A stretch of DNA of 45,653 bases from the NCBI GenBank assembly GCA_025350055.1, contig JANXYK010000017.1, positions 1 through 45,653 on the forward strand, given 5' to 3'. Origin of the DNA: Gammaproteobacteria bacterium (GTDB lineage Bacteria; Pseudomonadota; Gammaproteobacteria; Steroidobacterales; Steroidobacteraceae). The translations under genes and the position numbers were made by a program. Shown here piece by piece: positions 15,013 through 23,235 of the stretch (its first letter is position 1; the number at the start of each line of letters is the position of its first letter). The notes under the pieces were generated by a model that was given only the letters and a program-made list of their open reading frames with translations, had not been told where the DNA came from and did no database searches.

Positions 15013-16449
15013 CTAGTGTGTGTGCGTCGATGCTTCTGACTCGAGTCCGCGATCGGCAAGTTCCGCCGCGACCCACTCTTTCTGGATATCCAGCGAGCGG
15101 CAGCTGAGCAGGTACACGATGGCGGCCACTGGCAAGCCGACCAGCATGGCGAGGTCGGCGCCGCCCATGGCCTTGGCGATCGGCCCTACATAGAGTCCGG
15201 TGCTGAAGAAAGGAATCATCACGACGAAGCCCAGGGTATAGGCGAGCAGTCCGCGCCAGCTCCAGCGCCCATAGATGCCCCGCGGATTGAAGATTTCGCG
15301 CACCGAGTAACGGCATTTCCTGACCCAGTAGAAATCGACCAGGTTGATGGCTGTCCAGGGCGTGAACAGGTACAGCAGCACGGCCAGCAGATCGCCGAAG
15401 CGGTTCACGAAGTCTTTGGTGGCCAGCAGCGCGATACCGATCGAAGCCACGCCCGCGATCAACAGGCTCACCATGCGCGCACTGATGCCGGCACGCTGCG
15501 GCTTGACGCAATCGGCAACGCTGATCAGTGTCAGCGAGGCGCCGTAGAAATTGAGGGCAGAGATCGTGATCAGGCCGAGCAATGAGCCGGCCAGCAGCAG
15601 TTTGCCGAAACCCGGCACGATGGCGTCGGCAGCACTCTCCATGGCTGCCGCCACTTCGGCGCGCGGGCTCAAGGCCGAAGCGAAAGTGCCGACCAGCATC
15701 ATCCACACGCCGCCGATGAAGGCGCCGACGTAGGTCCACATGAACGAGGCGAATACTCCGACCTTCGCCGGCAGGTAGCGTGAATAGTCGCTCACGTAGA
15801 TGGACCAGCTTATCTGGTAGGCCGCCGAAGCGAAGAACTGCACCATGAAGGGGTTGCGCTTGAATTCTCCCCACTGCAGCAGCTGGGCCGGTATGGGCGC
15901 CACGAACAGCGCACCGAGTGTGAAGGCCGTGAGCAGCGCGATCATCACGTAGGCGGTCAGGCGTTGCGCGCGGTGGATCCAGTCGTAACCGACGACCGCC
16001 ACGGCCAGGCCGGCGATCAGGAACCCGGTGATGATCGAAGCATCGGCGCTGGGCCCCGCACCGCTCAACTGGCGCACAGCCTGTGCCGCCAGCACGCCAT
16101 TGAACGCGTTGTAACCGATGTAGGCCACCATGGCGACGAACCAGACCAGCAAGGCACCGAGATAGCCGAACTGTGGTCGCGACTGGATCAGCTGCGGCAA
16201 ACCCAGCTGCGGGCCCTGTGTGGAGTGGAAGGCCATGAAGAACGTGCCGAGTATGCAGCCACCGATCACTGCGGTGGCGGTCCAGAGCAGGCTGCCGCCG
16301 AGCGCGATGCCCAGCACGCCAACGGCGAGGGTCGCCAGATGGGCATCACCTGAAAACCACACCGGCCACAGATCGCGCACTTTGCCGTGGCGTTCGGCGT
16401 GTGGAATGTAGTCGATGGAATGCGATTCGATCAGCGAACGTTCAGTCAC
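15013..16449 (-). CDS. NCS1-family permease (cytosine/purine/allantoin type)
   Basis: 478 residues, about 12 membrane helices. The N-terminus IDYIPHAERHGKVRDLWPVW and the late segment PWTAINLVDFYWVRKCRY are hallmarks of the NCS1 nucleobase-cation-symport family. The start is GTG 16449, preceded at 7 bases by GAGGGGG, which overlaps the acuI stop; the acuI-permease gap is 12 bases. The gene lies between acuI and lcdH on one transcript. Known NCS1 substrates are nucleobases, allantoin, hydantoins and thiamine, but the operon position suggests uptake of carnitine, a related betaine or another quaternary compound. That substrate is inference. A nucleobase substrate cannot be excluded, although no nucleobase enzyme is encoded nearby. 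Confidence 0.87.
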   Translation of the reverse strand: MTERSLIESHSIDYIPHAERHGKVRDLWPVWFSGDAHLATLAVGVLGIALGGSLLWTATAVIGGCILGTFFMAFHSTQGPQLGLPQLIQSRPQFGYLGALLVWFVAMVAYIGYNAFNGVLAAQAVRQLSGAGPSADASIITGFLIAGLAVAVVGYDWIHRAQRLTAYVMIALLTAFTLGALFVAPIPAQLLQWGEFKRNPFMVQFFASAAYQISWSIYVSDYSRYLPAKVGVFASFMWTYVGAFIGGVWMMLVGTFASALSPRAEVAAAMESAADAIVPGFGKLLLAGSLLGLITISALNFYGASLTLISVADCVKPQRAGISARMVSLLIAGVASIGIALLATKDFVNRFGDLLAVLLYLFTPWTAINLVDFYWVRKCRYSVREIFNPRGIYGRWSWRGLLAYTLGFVVMIPFFSTGLYVGPIAKAMGGADLAMLVGLPVAAIVYLLSCRSLDIQKEWVAAELADRGLESEASTHTH

Positions 16450-16461
16450 CGGCCATCCCCC

Positions 16462-17448
16462 TCAAGCGTTGACGTCGACAACCACGCGGCCACGTACCTT
16501 GCCCTGGAGGATGTCCGCGGCAACCCGCGGGACCTCAGCGAGCGGCACCAGGGTGGCCAGCGCATCCATGTGCTCCGGTGAAAGCTCGCTCTGCAGCAGC
16601 TTCCAGGCTGCGATGCGCCGCTCGCGCGGGCACATGACGGAATCGATGCCCAACAGGCTGACTCCACGCAGCAGGAATGGAATAACCGTGTGTTCGAGTT
16701 TGCTGCCACCCGCAAGCCCGACCGCAGCCACGGCCGCGCCATATTTCGCCTGCGCCAGCACCCGCGCCAGCGTGTTGCCGCCTACGGAGTCTATGCAAGC
16801 AGCCCAGCGTTCGGTTTCCAACGGACGTTTGGCAACATCGGCGAACGCCGAGCGGTCGATGACCGCGCCGGCACCCAGCTGGTGCAGGAATTCATGCGCT
16901 TCTGCACGACCGGTGGACGCGACCACCTGGTAGCCGCGCTGCGCAAGAAGCGCTGTCGCCACCGAGCCCACCCCGCCGGCCGCGCCGGTCACCAGTATTT
17001 CTCCCGCAGCGGGCTGCGTACCGTGTGCTTCCAGTGCCATCACCGCAAGCATCGCCGTGAAGCCAGCCGTGCCGATGATCATGGCCTGCCGGCTATCGAG
17101 GCCCGCCGGGAGCGGTACCAGCCAGTCGCCATTCACGCGAGCGCGCTGTGCACAACCGCCCCACTGCACTTCACCGACGCGCCAGCCCGTGAGCACCACG
17201 GCATCGCCCTTGCGCCAGGAGGCATGCGATGACTCGAGCACCTTGCCGGCAAAATCGATGCCGGGTACATGAGGATAGCGTTTGACGAGTCCGCCGCTGC
17301 CGGTGACGACCAACCCGTCCTTGTAGTTGATGCTCGAGTAGTCGACTGCCACGGTGACATCACCCGGCGGCAATGCCTGCTCGTCGAGCTCGCGTATCGC
17401 AGGGGTGACTTTGCCAGCCTCTTCGGTCAGCAGCAGCGCTTTGAACAT
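16462..17448 (-). CDS. acuI: AcuI/YhdH-type NADPH-dependent acryloyl-CoA reductase (MDR family)
   Basis: 328 residues, zinc-free medium-chain dehydrogenase/reductase of the YhdH/AcuI subgroup. It shows SINYKDGLVVTG, PGIDFAGKV, VLTGWRVGE, GTAGFTAMLAV, VTGAAGGVGSVA (NADPH site) and the terminal GRVVVDV. AcuI reduces acryloyl-CoA to propionyl-CoA in DMSP and 3-hydroxypropionate metabolism. It heads the permease-lcdH-acyl-CoA dehydrogenase operon, where its purpose is not obvious. It could detoxify acryloyl-CoA formed from a betaine-like substrate such as DMSP, or reduce another short enoyl-CoA (crotonobetainyl-CoA would be a new substrate). Start ATG 17448 follows GACGGGG. Upstream, 87 bases separate it from the MFS gene. 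Confidence 0.85.
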   Translation of the reverse strand: MFKALLLTEEAGKVTPAIRELDEQALPPGDVTVAVDYSSINYKDGLVVTGSGGLVKRYPHVPGIDFAGKVLESSHASWRKGDAVVLTGWRVGEVQWGGCAQRARVNGDWLVPLPAGLDSRQAMIIGTAGFTAMLAVMALEAHGTQPAAGEILVTGAAGGVGSVATALLAQRGYQVVASTGRAEAHEFLHQLGAGAVIDRSAFADVAKRPLETERWAACIDSVGGNTLARVLAQAKYGAAVAAVGLAGGSKLEHTVIPFLLRGVSLLGIDSVMCPRERRIAAWKLLQSELSPEHMDALATLVPLAEVPRVAADILQGKVRGRVVVDVNA

Positions 17449-17494
17449 GCTTAAGGCCCCGTCTGTACGCGGTTTGAATCAGTCGTTGAGCTGC

Positions 17495-17500
17495 ATTATC
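17495..17500 (-). promoter_or_regulatory. Possible -10 element upstream of acuI
   Basis: GATAAT on the minus strand lies 47 bases before the acuI start inside the 87-base gap after the MFS gene. No convincing -35 box precedes it. The gap shows no terminator hairpin, so acuI and the genes after it may also be read from the regulator-MFS transcript. Confidence 0.25.
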
Positions 17501-17535
17501 GCAAATAAGCGTTGCCCAAGGCGGCCCGCGCCAGC

Positions 17536-18834
17536 CTATTTTTCCGTATGGTTTTCCGCAGGGCCCGGCGCGGCCGCAGGCGTTCCCGAGGGTTCACGGT
17601 GATAGGGCAACCAGCCATAGATCTCCGGTGAGGTCTGCGGATACGCGAGAAAATGCTCCGGGGATTCCACCAGGCGTTCGGCCCGGCGCCGCGACAGGCG
17701 CCACACCGCAAAGAGCGTGAACAGCAGCGTCAATCCAAACGCGTAGATGAAGAAGGCATTGGGCGCAATCAGCTGGATCGCGAAGGTGCCGGTGGTCGGG
17801 CCAATCGAGGCACCCAGTGCCCATACAAATAACAGAGTCGACGACAGGGCGACGTAGTCGGAAGCGACTGCGCGATCGTTTGCATGCGCCACGCCTACGG
17901 CATACAGGCTCTCGGCCAGGCCACCGAAGATCGCGAACAGCCCCGCCATTACCAGGAACGGCGTGGCGCTGGTCGCCGTGACCAGTACCGCAGCCACTGC
18001 CAGGATGCCCGCGCCGAGCGCAATCAGCGCATACAGGCGATCGATCTTGTCGGAGACATAACCGATGGGCCACTGCAGGAACAGGCCACCGAGGGACACG
18101 CAGGCCATCAGCATCACGATGTGGCGCTGATCGAAACCGATGCGCTCGCCGAACAAGGGGCCGACCGTAGTGAAGGCCGTGAGGATCAGTCCGTTGAGCA
18201 GGCACGCGAGTACGCTGACCGGAGAGTTGCGCAGCGCTTTGAGGATCTCCAGCTTGACTCGATGCGGCAGCACCGGCGCCTGCACATTGATGGCCACCAT
18301 GGGCACCAGCGCCAGCGTGGTGGAAATGCCGGCGATGAACAGCAGCTCGGGGCCACGCACGTTCAGGTTCTGCCCCAGCAACTGGCCGAGACCGAAGAAG
18401 CAGCCGTAGACCAGCACGTAGATCGTCAGTACGCGGCCGCGCTGGGAATTGGGCACCAGTGCATTGAGCCAGCTCTCGACTATCACGGCGAGCCCAGCGG
18501 CATTGATACCGATCAGGAAACGCAACAGCATCAGCATTGGCACGCTGTCGACGAAATGCAGACCCAGTATCGCCACGGCCTTGAGGCTGGCAAATGTGGC
18601 GTAGGCACGCTCCAGGCCCACCGGCGATATGAATTTGTGGGCGTACAGGCAAGCGACCAGGAAGCCCACGGCCTCGGCGGTGGCGATCAAGCCGATGACG
18701 CCAGCCGAGAGCCCCATTGACGAGAAGCGCAAGGGCAGCAGCGACCCCAGCGTACCAGCGCCGAACATGATCAGCGCAGTGCTGACCAGTGGCAGCGCGA
18801 CCCGCCACGGAATCGCGTCGGGCCCGCGCTTCAT
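17536..18834 (-). CDS. MFS transporter, YcaD-like
   Basis: 432 residues, about 12 membrane segments. The helix 9-11 region GGLAESLYAVGVAHAND followed by SDYVALSSTLLFVWALGASIGP resembles the YcaD-type MFS subfamily, whose substrates are unknown. The reading frame stays open up to 19605, but the true start is ATG 18834, which overlaps the TGA of the upstream regulator gene (18831-18834, ATGA); the region further upstream is the regulator read in another frame. The C-terminal 45 residues (PQTSPEIYGW... PAAAPGPAE) are a polar, Pro/Ala-rich tail. Coupling to the XRE-cupin regulator suggests that the carrier and regulator answer to the same compound. Confidence 0.86.
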   Translation of the reverse strand: MKRGPDAIPWRVALPLVSTALIMFGAGTLGSLLPLRFSSMGLSAGVIGLIATAEAVGFLVACLYAHKFISPVGLERAYATFASLKAVAILGLHFVDSVPMLMLLRFLIGINAAGLAVIVESWLNALVPNSQRGRVLTIYVLVYGCFFGLGQLLGQNLNVRGPELLFIAGISTTLALVPMVAINVQAPVLPHRVKLEILKALRNSPVSVLACLLNGLILTAFTTVGPLFGERIGFDQRHIVMLMACVSLGGLFLQWPIGYVSDKIDRLYALIALGAGILAVAAVLVTATSATPFLVMAGLFAIFGGLAESLYAVGVAHANDRAVASDYVALSSTLLFVWALGASIGPTTGTFAIQLIAPNAFFIYAFGLTLLFTLFAVWRLSRRRAERLVESPEHFLAYPQTSPEIYGWLPYHREPSGTPAAAPGPAENHTEK

Positions 18835-19427
18835 GGCGCGCGAAACTCGACGATCAGCAGCCCAATCGCGCGGCTGCGGCCCGCATTGCGCAACCGATGT
18901 GCAACATCGGCCGGATAACGCAACGTATCCAGCGCAGTGCCCAGCGCCTGTCGGCTGCCCGACTGCACCTCGATGCGTCCGGCGACCACAGTGAGGTGCT
19001 CGCGTGTACCGGCTGTGTGCGCCTCGCTCGCCAGCACACCACCGGGTTGCATGATCAGCTGGTACCACTCGAAGCGTCCGGCGAGCTCCACCGGACTCAC
19101 GACCCGCAGCTCGCATTTGCCGTCCTTGCTGCGCATCACAGGTACGCTCGGTCCGCGTACCGGCTGGATCGCGCCGCTGTCGCCAGGTTCGATCGAGCCC
19201 AGCAGTTGGGTGAGCGGCACGCCTAGCGCGTTGGCCAGACGCCATACCACCGCCACTGTCGGGTTGGCACGCTGACGCTCGATCTGGGAGAGCATCGACT
19301 TGGAAACGCCGGAGCGCTTCGAGAGCGCATCCATGGACAAGGCTCGCGCCTCGCGCAGTGACGCCAGTGCCGCACCAATGCGGGGTGGTTGTTCGGGGGC
19401 TCTGGCGAGTGGGCGGCGGCGCGGCAT
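18831..19427 (-). CDS. XRE-family transcriptional regulator with C-terminal cupin domain
   Basis: 198 residues. Residues about 17-75 are a helix-turn-helix of the Cro/CI type ([23 protein letters not shown], with the recognition helix at SKSMLSQIE). Residues about 115-195 are a small cupin ([44 protein letters not shown]-like order). This architecture is that of PuuR/SutR-like regulators, which often sense small amino or amine metabolites. ATG 19427 is preferred over a TTG at 19463. It is divergent from kbl-tdh-sdaA and translationally coupled to the MFS gene, so it likely controls one or both transcripts. The ligand is unknown. Confidence 0.87.
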   Translation of the reverse strand: MPRRRPLARAPEQPPRIGAALASLREARALSMDALSKRSGVSKSMLSQIERQRANPTVAVVWRLANALGVPLTQLLGSIEPGDSGAIQPVRGPSVPVMRSKDGKCELRVVSPVELAGRFEWYQLIMQPGGVLASEAHTAGTREHLTVVAGRIEVQSGSRQALGTALDTLRYPADVAHRLRNAGRSRAIGLLIVEFRAP

Positions 19428-19491
19428 GAACGGGCAACTGCAATGTCGATGAACTGTACGCAATCATACTCGAAAGCAGCCGTCCAAGTTC

Positions 19492-19519
19492 TTGATAGCA
19501 AACGTCTGTTCTGTATACT
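19492..19519 (+). promoter_or_regulatory. Sigma-70 promoter of kbl-tdh-sdaA
   Basis: TTGATA (19492-19497), 16-base spacer, TATACT (19514-19519). Both boxes are within one or two bases of consensus, the best promoter seen in the window. The start point would be near 19526, giving a 40-base leader with AGGAGG at 19556-19561. It lies in the spacer shared with the divergent XRE-cupin gene, a natural place for that regulator to bind. Confidence 0.6.
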
Positions 19520-19565
19520 GCACAGCCTTGGTTGCGGGCCCGGGTCGTGGATTCCAGGAGGCGGC

Positions 19566-20774
19566 GTGAAAGCGACAGCATTCTACGATTTGGCGACAAC
19601 GACACTGGAGCAACTGCGCGCCCAGGGCCTTTACAAGACCGAGCGGCAGCTCAGCTCGCCGCAGAACGCCCGCATCCGGGTCAATGCTGCCGCGGGCCAG
19701 TCCAATCGCGAACTGGTCAACCTGTGCGCCAACAACTACCTCGGCCTGGCCGATCATCCCGAGGTGATCGCCGCTGCCCATGCGGCGCTCGACCAGTACG
19801 GTTATGGCATGGCCTCGGTGCGCTTCATCTGCGGCACGCATGACGTGCACCGGGAACTCGAGACGCGCCTCGCCACATTCCTGGGCACCGAAGACACGAT
19901 CCTGTATTCCTCCTGCTTCGACGCCAATGGTGGCCTGTTCGAGACGCTGCTCGGCGAGGAAGACGCGGTGCTCTCCGATGCACTCAACCATGCTTCGATC
20001 ATCGATGGCATACGCCTCTGCAAGGCGCGCAAATACCGCTATGCCAATTGCGATCTGGCGGATCTCGAGGCGAAGCTCCGAGAGGCCGCCGACGCGCGCA
20101 CGCGTCTGATCGTGACCGACGGCGTGTTCTCGATGGACGGCAGCTTTGCGCCCCTGGCCGGGCTGTGTGATCTGGCCGAGCGCTACGATGCCCTGGTGGT
20201 GGTCGATGATTCGCATGCCACCGGTTTTGTGGGAGCGCACGGTCGCGGCACCCATGAGCGCGCCGCAGTGATGGGTCGCGTTGATCTGCTCACCGGCACC
20301 TTTGGCAAGGCACTGGGTGGCGCCGCGGGCGGCTACGTCTCGGGCAAGCGCCTCGCCATCGACTGGCTGCGCCAGCGCTCGCGCCCCTATCTGTTCTCGA
20401 ATTCGGTGCCGCCAGTCATTGCTGCCACTACGCTGCGGGTGCTCGAACTGGTGGCTGCCGGCGATGAGCTGCGTACGCAGCTCATCCGCAACGCTCAACA
20501 ATTTCGCGCCGGCCTCGGTGCCGCCGGCTTCACGCTCAAGCCGGGCGAGCATCCGATCGTGCCGGTGATGATCGGTGATGCGGCGTTGGCCGTGCGCATG
20601 GCCAACCGCTTGCTGGAACTGGGCATCTATGTGATCGGCTTTGCTTTTCCGGTGGTGCCCAAGGGCGAAGCACGCATCCGCACGCAACTCAGTGCGGCGC
20701 ACACGAGCGCACAGCTGCAACAGGCCATCGAGGCGTTTACGATAGGCGGGCGCGAACTGGGAGTGATCCGATGA
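19566..20774 (+). CDS. kbl: 2-amino-3-ketobutyrate CoA ligase (glycine C-acetyltransferase)
   Basis: 402 residues (E. coli Kbl 398), a PLP enzyme of the alpha-oxoamine synthase family. It interconverts 2-amino-3-ketobutyrate plus CoA with glycine plus acetyl-CoA. Visible motifs are [38 protein letters not shown] and the PLP lysine in [14 protein letters not shown]. The start is GTG 19566 after a perfect AGGAGG (19556-19561) with a short 4-base spacer; the open frame upstream (from 19389) is not conserved. It overlaps tdh by four bases (ATGA). With Tdh it converts threonine to glycine. In a window whose other pathways make glycine, it could also run towards aminoacetone or threonine, which is inference. 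Confidence 0.95.
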   Translation: MKATAFYDLATTTLEQLRAQGLYKTERQLSSPQNARIRVNAAAGQSNRELVNLCANNYLGLADHPEVIAAAHAALDQYGYGMASVRFICGTHDVHRELETRLATFLGTEDTILYSSCFDANGGLFETLLGEEDAVLSDALNHASIIDGIRLCKARKYRYANCDLADLEAKLREAADARTRLIVTDGVFSMDGSFAPLAGLCDLAERYDALVVVDDSHATGFVGAHGRGTHERAAVMGRVDLLTGTFGKALGGAAGGYVSGKRLAIDWLRQRSRPYLFSNSVPPVIAATTLRVLELVAAGDELRTQLIRNAQQFRAGLGAAGFTLKPGEHPIVPVMIGDAALAVRMANRLLELGIYVIGFAFPVVPKGEARIRTQLSAAHTSAQLQQAIEAFTIGGRELGVIR

Positions 20775-21799
20775 AGGCGTTGGTGAAGGCCAAGGCGGAG
20801 AAAGGCATCTGGATGCAGGACATCCCCGAGCCCAGCTACGGGCCCAACGATGTGCTGATCCGCATGAAGAAGACCGCCATTTGCGGTACCGACATGCATA
20901 TCTGGCACTGGGACGACTGGGCGCAGCGCACGATCCAGGTGCCGATGGCGGTCGGCCATGAATACGCGGGCGAGATCGTTGCGATAGGCAGCGAAGTGCG
21001 CGGCCTGGCGATCGGCGACCGCGTATCGGGCGAAGGTCACATCACCTGCGGCTATTGCCGTAACTGTCGCGCCGGGCGTCGGCATCTGTGCCGCAATACC
21101 GTGGGCGTGGGCGTCAATCGCCCGGGGTGCTTTGCCGAATACATGGCGCTGCCCGCCAGCAATGTGTTCAAGTTGTCCCCGGCGATCAGCGATGACATCG
21201 CCTCGATCCTCGATCCGTTTGGCAACGCCACCCACACCGCCCTCGCCTTCAGTCTGGTGGGTGAGGATGTGTTGATCACGGGGGCCGGCCCGATCGGCAT
21301 CATGGCGGTGGCCATTGCCCGGTTCGTGGGTTGCCGCCATATCGTAGTCACTGATGTGAATCCGTATCGCCTGGAACTGGCGCGCAAGATGGGTGCCTCC
21401 CAGGTGCTCGACGTGCGCACCGAAAATCTCGATCAGGCCATGAAGGCACTGAAGATGGAAGAAGGCTTCGATGTGGGGCTCGAGATGTCGGGCGTGCCCT
21501 CGGCCTTCCGCGAGATGCTGCGCACCATGCACCACGGCGGCAGTATCGCGATGCTGGGCATCATGCCGCAGGACGCCGGCATCCATTGGGACGAGGTGAT
21601 CTTCAAGGGCCTGGTACTCAAGGGCATCTACGGCCGCGAAATGTTCGAGACTTGGTACAAAATGTCGAGCATGCTGCAAAGCGGACTCGATATCTCAGCG
21701 GTGATCACCCACCGCCTGCCCGTACAGGAGTATCGTTTTGGCTTCGAGACCATGGCCGGTGGCCACAGTGGCAAGATCATCCTCGACTGGGAAGCCTGA
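20771..21799 (+). CDS. tdh: L-threonine 3-dehydrogenase
   Basis: 342 residues, one more than E. coli Tdh. It is a zinc medium-chain dehydrogenase oxidising threonine with NAD to 2-amino-3-ketobutyrate, the substrate of Kbl. Catalytic zinc region: [15 protein letters not shown] and GHEYAGEIV. The four structural-zinc cysteines lie in [18 protein letters not shown]. The Rossmann segment is [15 protein letters not shown] with the NAD-selecting acidic residue in VVTDVNPYR. The start overlaps the kbl stop (ATGA), and sdaA follows three bases after its stop. No irregularity was seen. Confidence 0.96.
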   Translation: MKALVKAKAEKGIWMQDIPEPSYGPNDVLIRMKKTAICGTDMHIWHWDDWAQRTIQVPMAVGHEYAGEIVAIGSEVRGLAIGDRVSGEGHITCGYCRNCRAGRRHLCRNTVGVGVNRPGCFAEYMALPASNVFKLSPAISDDIASILDPFGNATHTALAFSLVGEDVLITGAGPIGIMAVAIARFVGCRHIVVTDVNPYRLELARKMGASQVLDVRTENLDQAMKALKMEEGFDVGLEMSGVPSAFREMLRTMHHGGSIAMLGIMPQDAGIHWDEVIFKGLVLKGIYGREMFETWYKMSSMLQSGLDISAVITHRLPVQEYRFGFETMAGGHSGKIILDWEA

Positions 21800-21802
21800 A
21801 CG

Positions 21803-23173
21803 ATGACGCTCAGCGTACTCGACATTTTCAAGGTGGGCATCGGCCCTTCGAGTTCACACACTATGGGGCCGATGAACGCGGCGCGACGCTTCGTGCTCGA
21901 CCTCGCCTCTCGCAATCTGCTCGAAGCGACCACGGAAGTGCGTGCCGAACTCTACGGCTCGCTCGCGCTCACCGGCCTCGGTCACTGCACTGACCGCGCC
22001 ATCCTGCTGGGCCTCGAGGGTCAATCGCCCGAGACGCTCGATCCCGCGGCTGTCGAGGGCTGGTTGACTCGCATCCGCACCGAGGGTCGCCTGCTGCTGG
22101 CCGGCAAGCGCGCGATTGCCTTCAACGAGCGCGCGCATCTGCTCTGGCATCGCGACCTGACCTTGCCCGGCCATCCCAACGGCATGCGCTTCACTGCCCG
22201 CGATGCACTGGGAAAGACCCTGGCGAGCGACGAGTACTATTCACTGGGTGGCGGATTCATCGCCCGCGCTGACGAGCTCGCCAATGATTCTGGCGGTGAG
22301 GTCAACCTCGAGCAGCTCTACCCCTTCAATTCCGGCGATGAGCTGCTCGAGCGTGCGCGCCACCATGGCCTCGAACTGCACGAGCTGGTGCTGGCCAATG
22401 AAGCGGCCTTTCGCGAACCCGAGCAGACTCATGCGGCGCTGCTCAAGCTGTGGGAAGTGATGCAATTGTGCATCGAGACGGGCTTTGCGGCGCAGGGCCT
22501 GCTGCCAGGCGCGCTGAAGGTGCGGCGGCGTGCGCCGAAACTGTATCGACAGCTGGTTGAGGCCAGTGCGCCATCGGCCATGCAGGCGCTTGACTGGGTC
22601 AATGCCTTCGCGCTGAGCGTCAACGAAGAGAACGCCGCCGGCGGTCGCATGGTGACCGCGCCCACCAATGGCGCGGCCGGCATTGTGCCGGCGGTGCTGG
22701 CCTACTACCGACGCTTCGAAACGGGCGCTTCCGATGAAGGCGTGAAGCGTTTCCTGCTGGTCGGCGGTGCGATTGGCATGCTCTACAAGAAAAACGCGTC
22801 GATCTCCGGAGCAGAATCCGGTTGCCAGGGTGAGGTGGGGGTCGCCTGCTCGATGGCGGCCGCTGGCCTGGTGGCGGCGCTACACGGTACCAACGAGCAG
22901 ATCGAGAACGCGGCCGAGATCGGCATGGAACACAATCTGGGTCTGACCTGCGACCCGATCGGCGGGCTGGTGCAGATCCCCTGCATCGAGCGCAACGCCA
23001 TGGGCGCCGTGAAAGCCATCAACGCCGCGCGCCTGGCGATGCGTGGCGACGGCACCCACAAGGTATCGCTCGATCAAGTGATCGCCACGATGCGACAGAC
23101 AGGCAAGGACATGTCGTCCATCTATAAAGAGACCTCGCAAGGTGGTCTCGCGGTCAACGTGCCCGAGTGCTGA
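21803..23173 (+). CDS. sdaA: L-serine ammonia-lyase, iron-sulfur dependent, single chain
   Basis: 456 residues, the usual length of single-chain SdaA/SdaB. It deaminates serine to pyruvate and ammonia with a labile [4Fe-4S] cluster. N-terminal beta domain: [17 protein letters not shown]-terminal catalytic domain: [15 protein letters not shown], with cluster cysteines in [13 protein letters not shown] and [14 protein letters not shown]. It is third in the kbl-tdh operon. Glycine plus methylene-tetrahydrofolate from sarcosine oxidation (genes at 26630-31706) can be joined to serine by GlyA (not in the window), and SdaA would then pass the carbon to pyruvate. This makes it a logical exit for the amine pathways here, by inference. 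Confidence 0.96.
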   Translation: MTLSVLDIFKVGIGPSSSHTMGPMNAARRFVLDLASRNLLEATTEVRAELYGSLALTGLGHCTDRAILLGLEGQSPETLDPAAVEGWLTRIRTEGRLLLAGKRAIAFNERAHLLWHRDLTLPGHPNGMRFTARDALGKTLASDEYYSLGGGFIARADELANDSGGEVNLEQLYPFNSGDELLERARHHGLELHELVLANEAAFREPEQTHAALLKLWEVMQLCIETGFAAQGLLPGALKVRRRAPKLYRQLVEASAPSAMQALDWVNAFALSVNEENAAGGRMVTAPTNGAAGIVPAVLAYYRRFETGASDEGVKRFLLVGGAIGMLYKKNASISGAESGCQGEVGVACSMAAAGLVAALHGTNEQIENAAEIGMEHNLGLTCDPIGGLVQIPCIERNAMGAVKAINAARLAMRGDGTHKVSLDQVIATMRQTGKDMSSIYKETSQGGLAVNVPEC

Positions 23174-23235
23174 GGCGCGCGTCCGACCCGACGCACCTGA
23201 TCTGACATATTGCCTCTATTTATAGGGCCCACGGG

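Noticed and set aside
19520-19565. Glycine riboswitch upstream of kbl-tdh-sdaA
   Set aside because: The leader from the predicted start point to the GTG is only about 40 bases, far too short for a glycine aptamer, and no paired aptamer-like structure was seen.
23174-23235. Bidirectional terminator between sdaA and the TPR/lipocalin gene
   Set aside because: Only weak GC complementarity and no T-tract next to it; not good enough to call.
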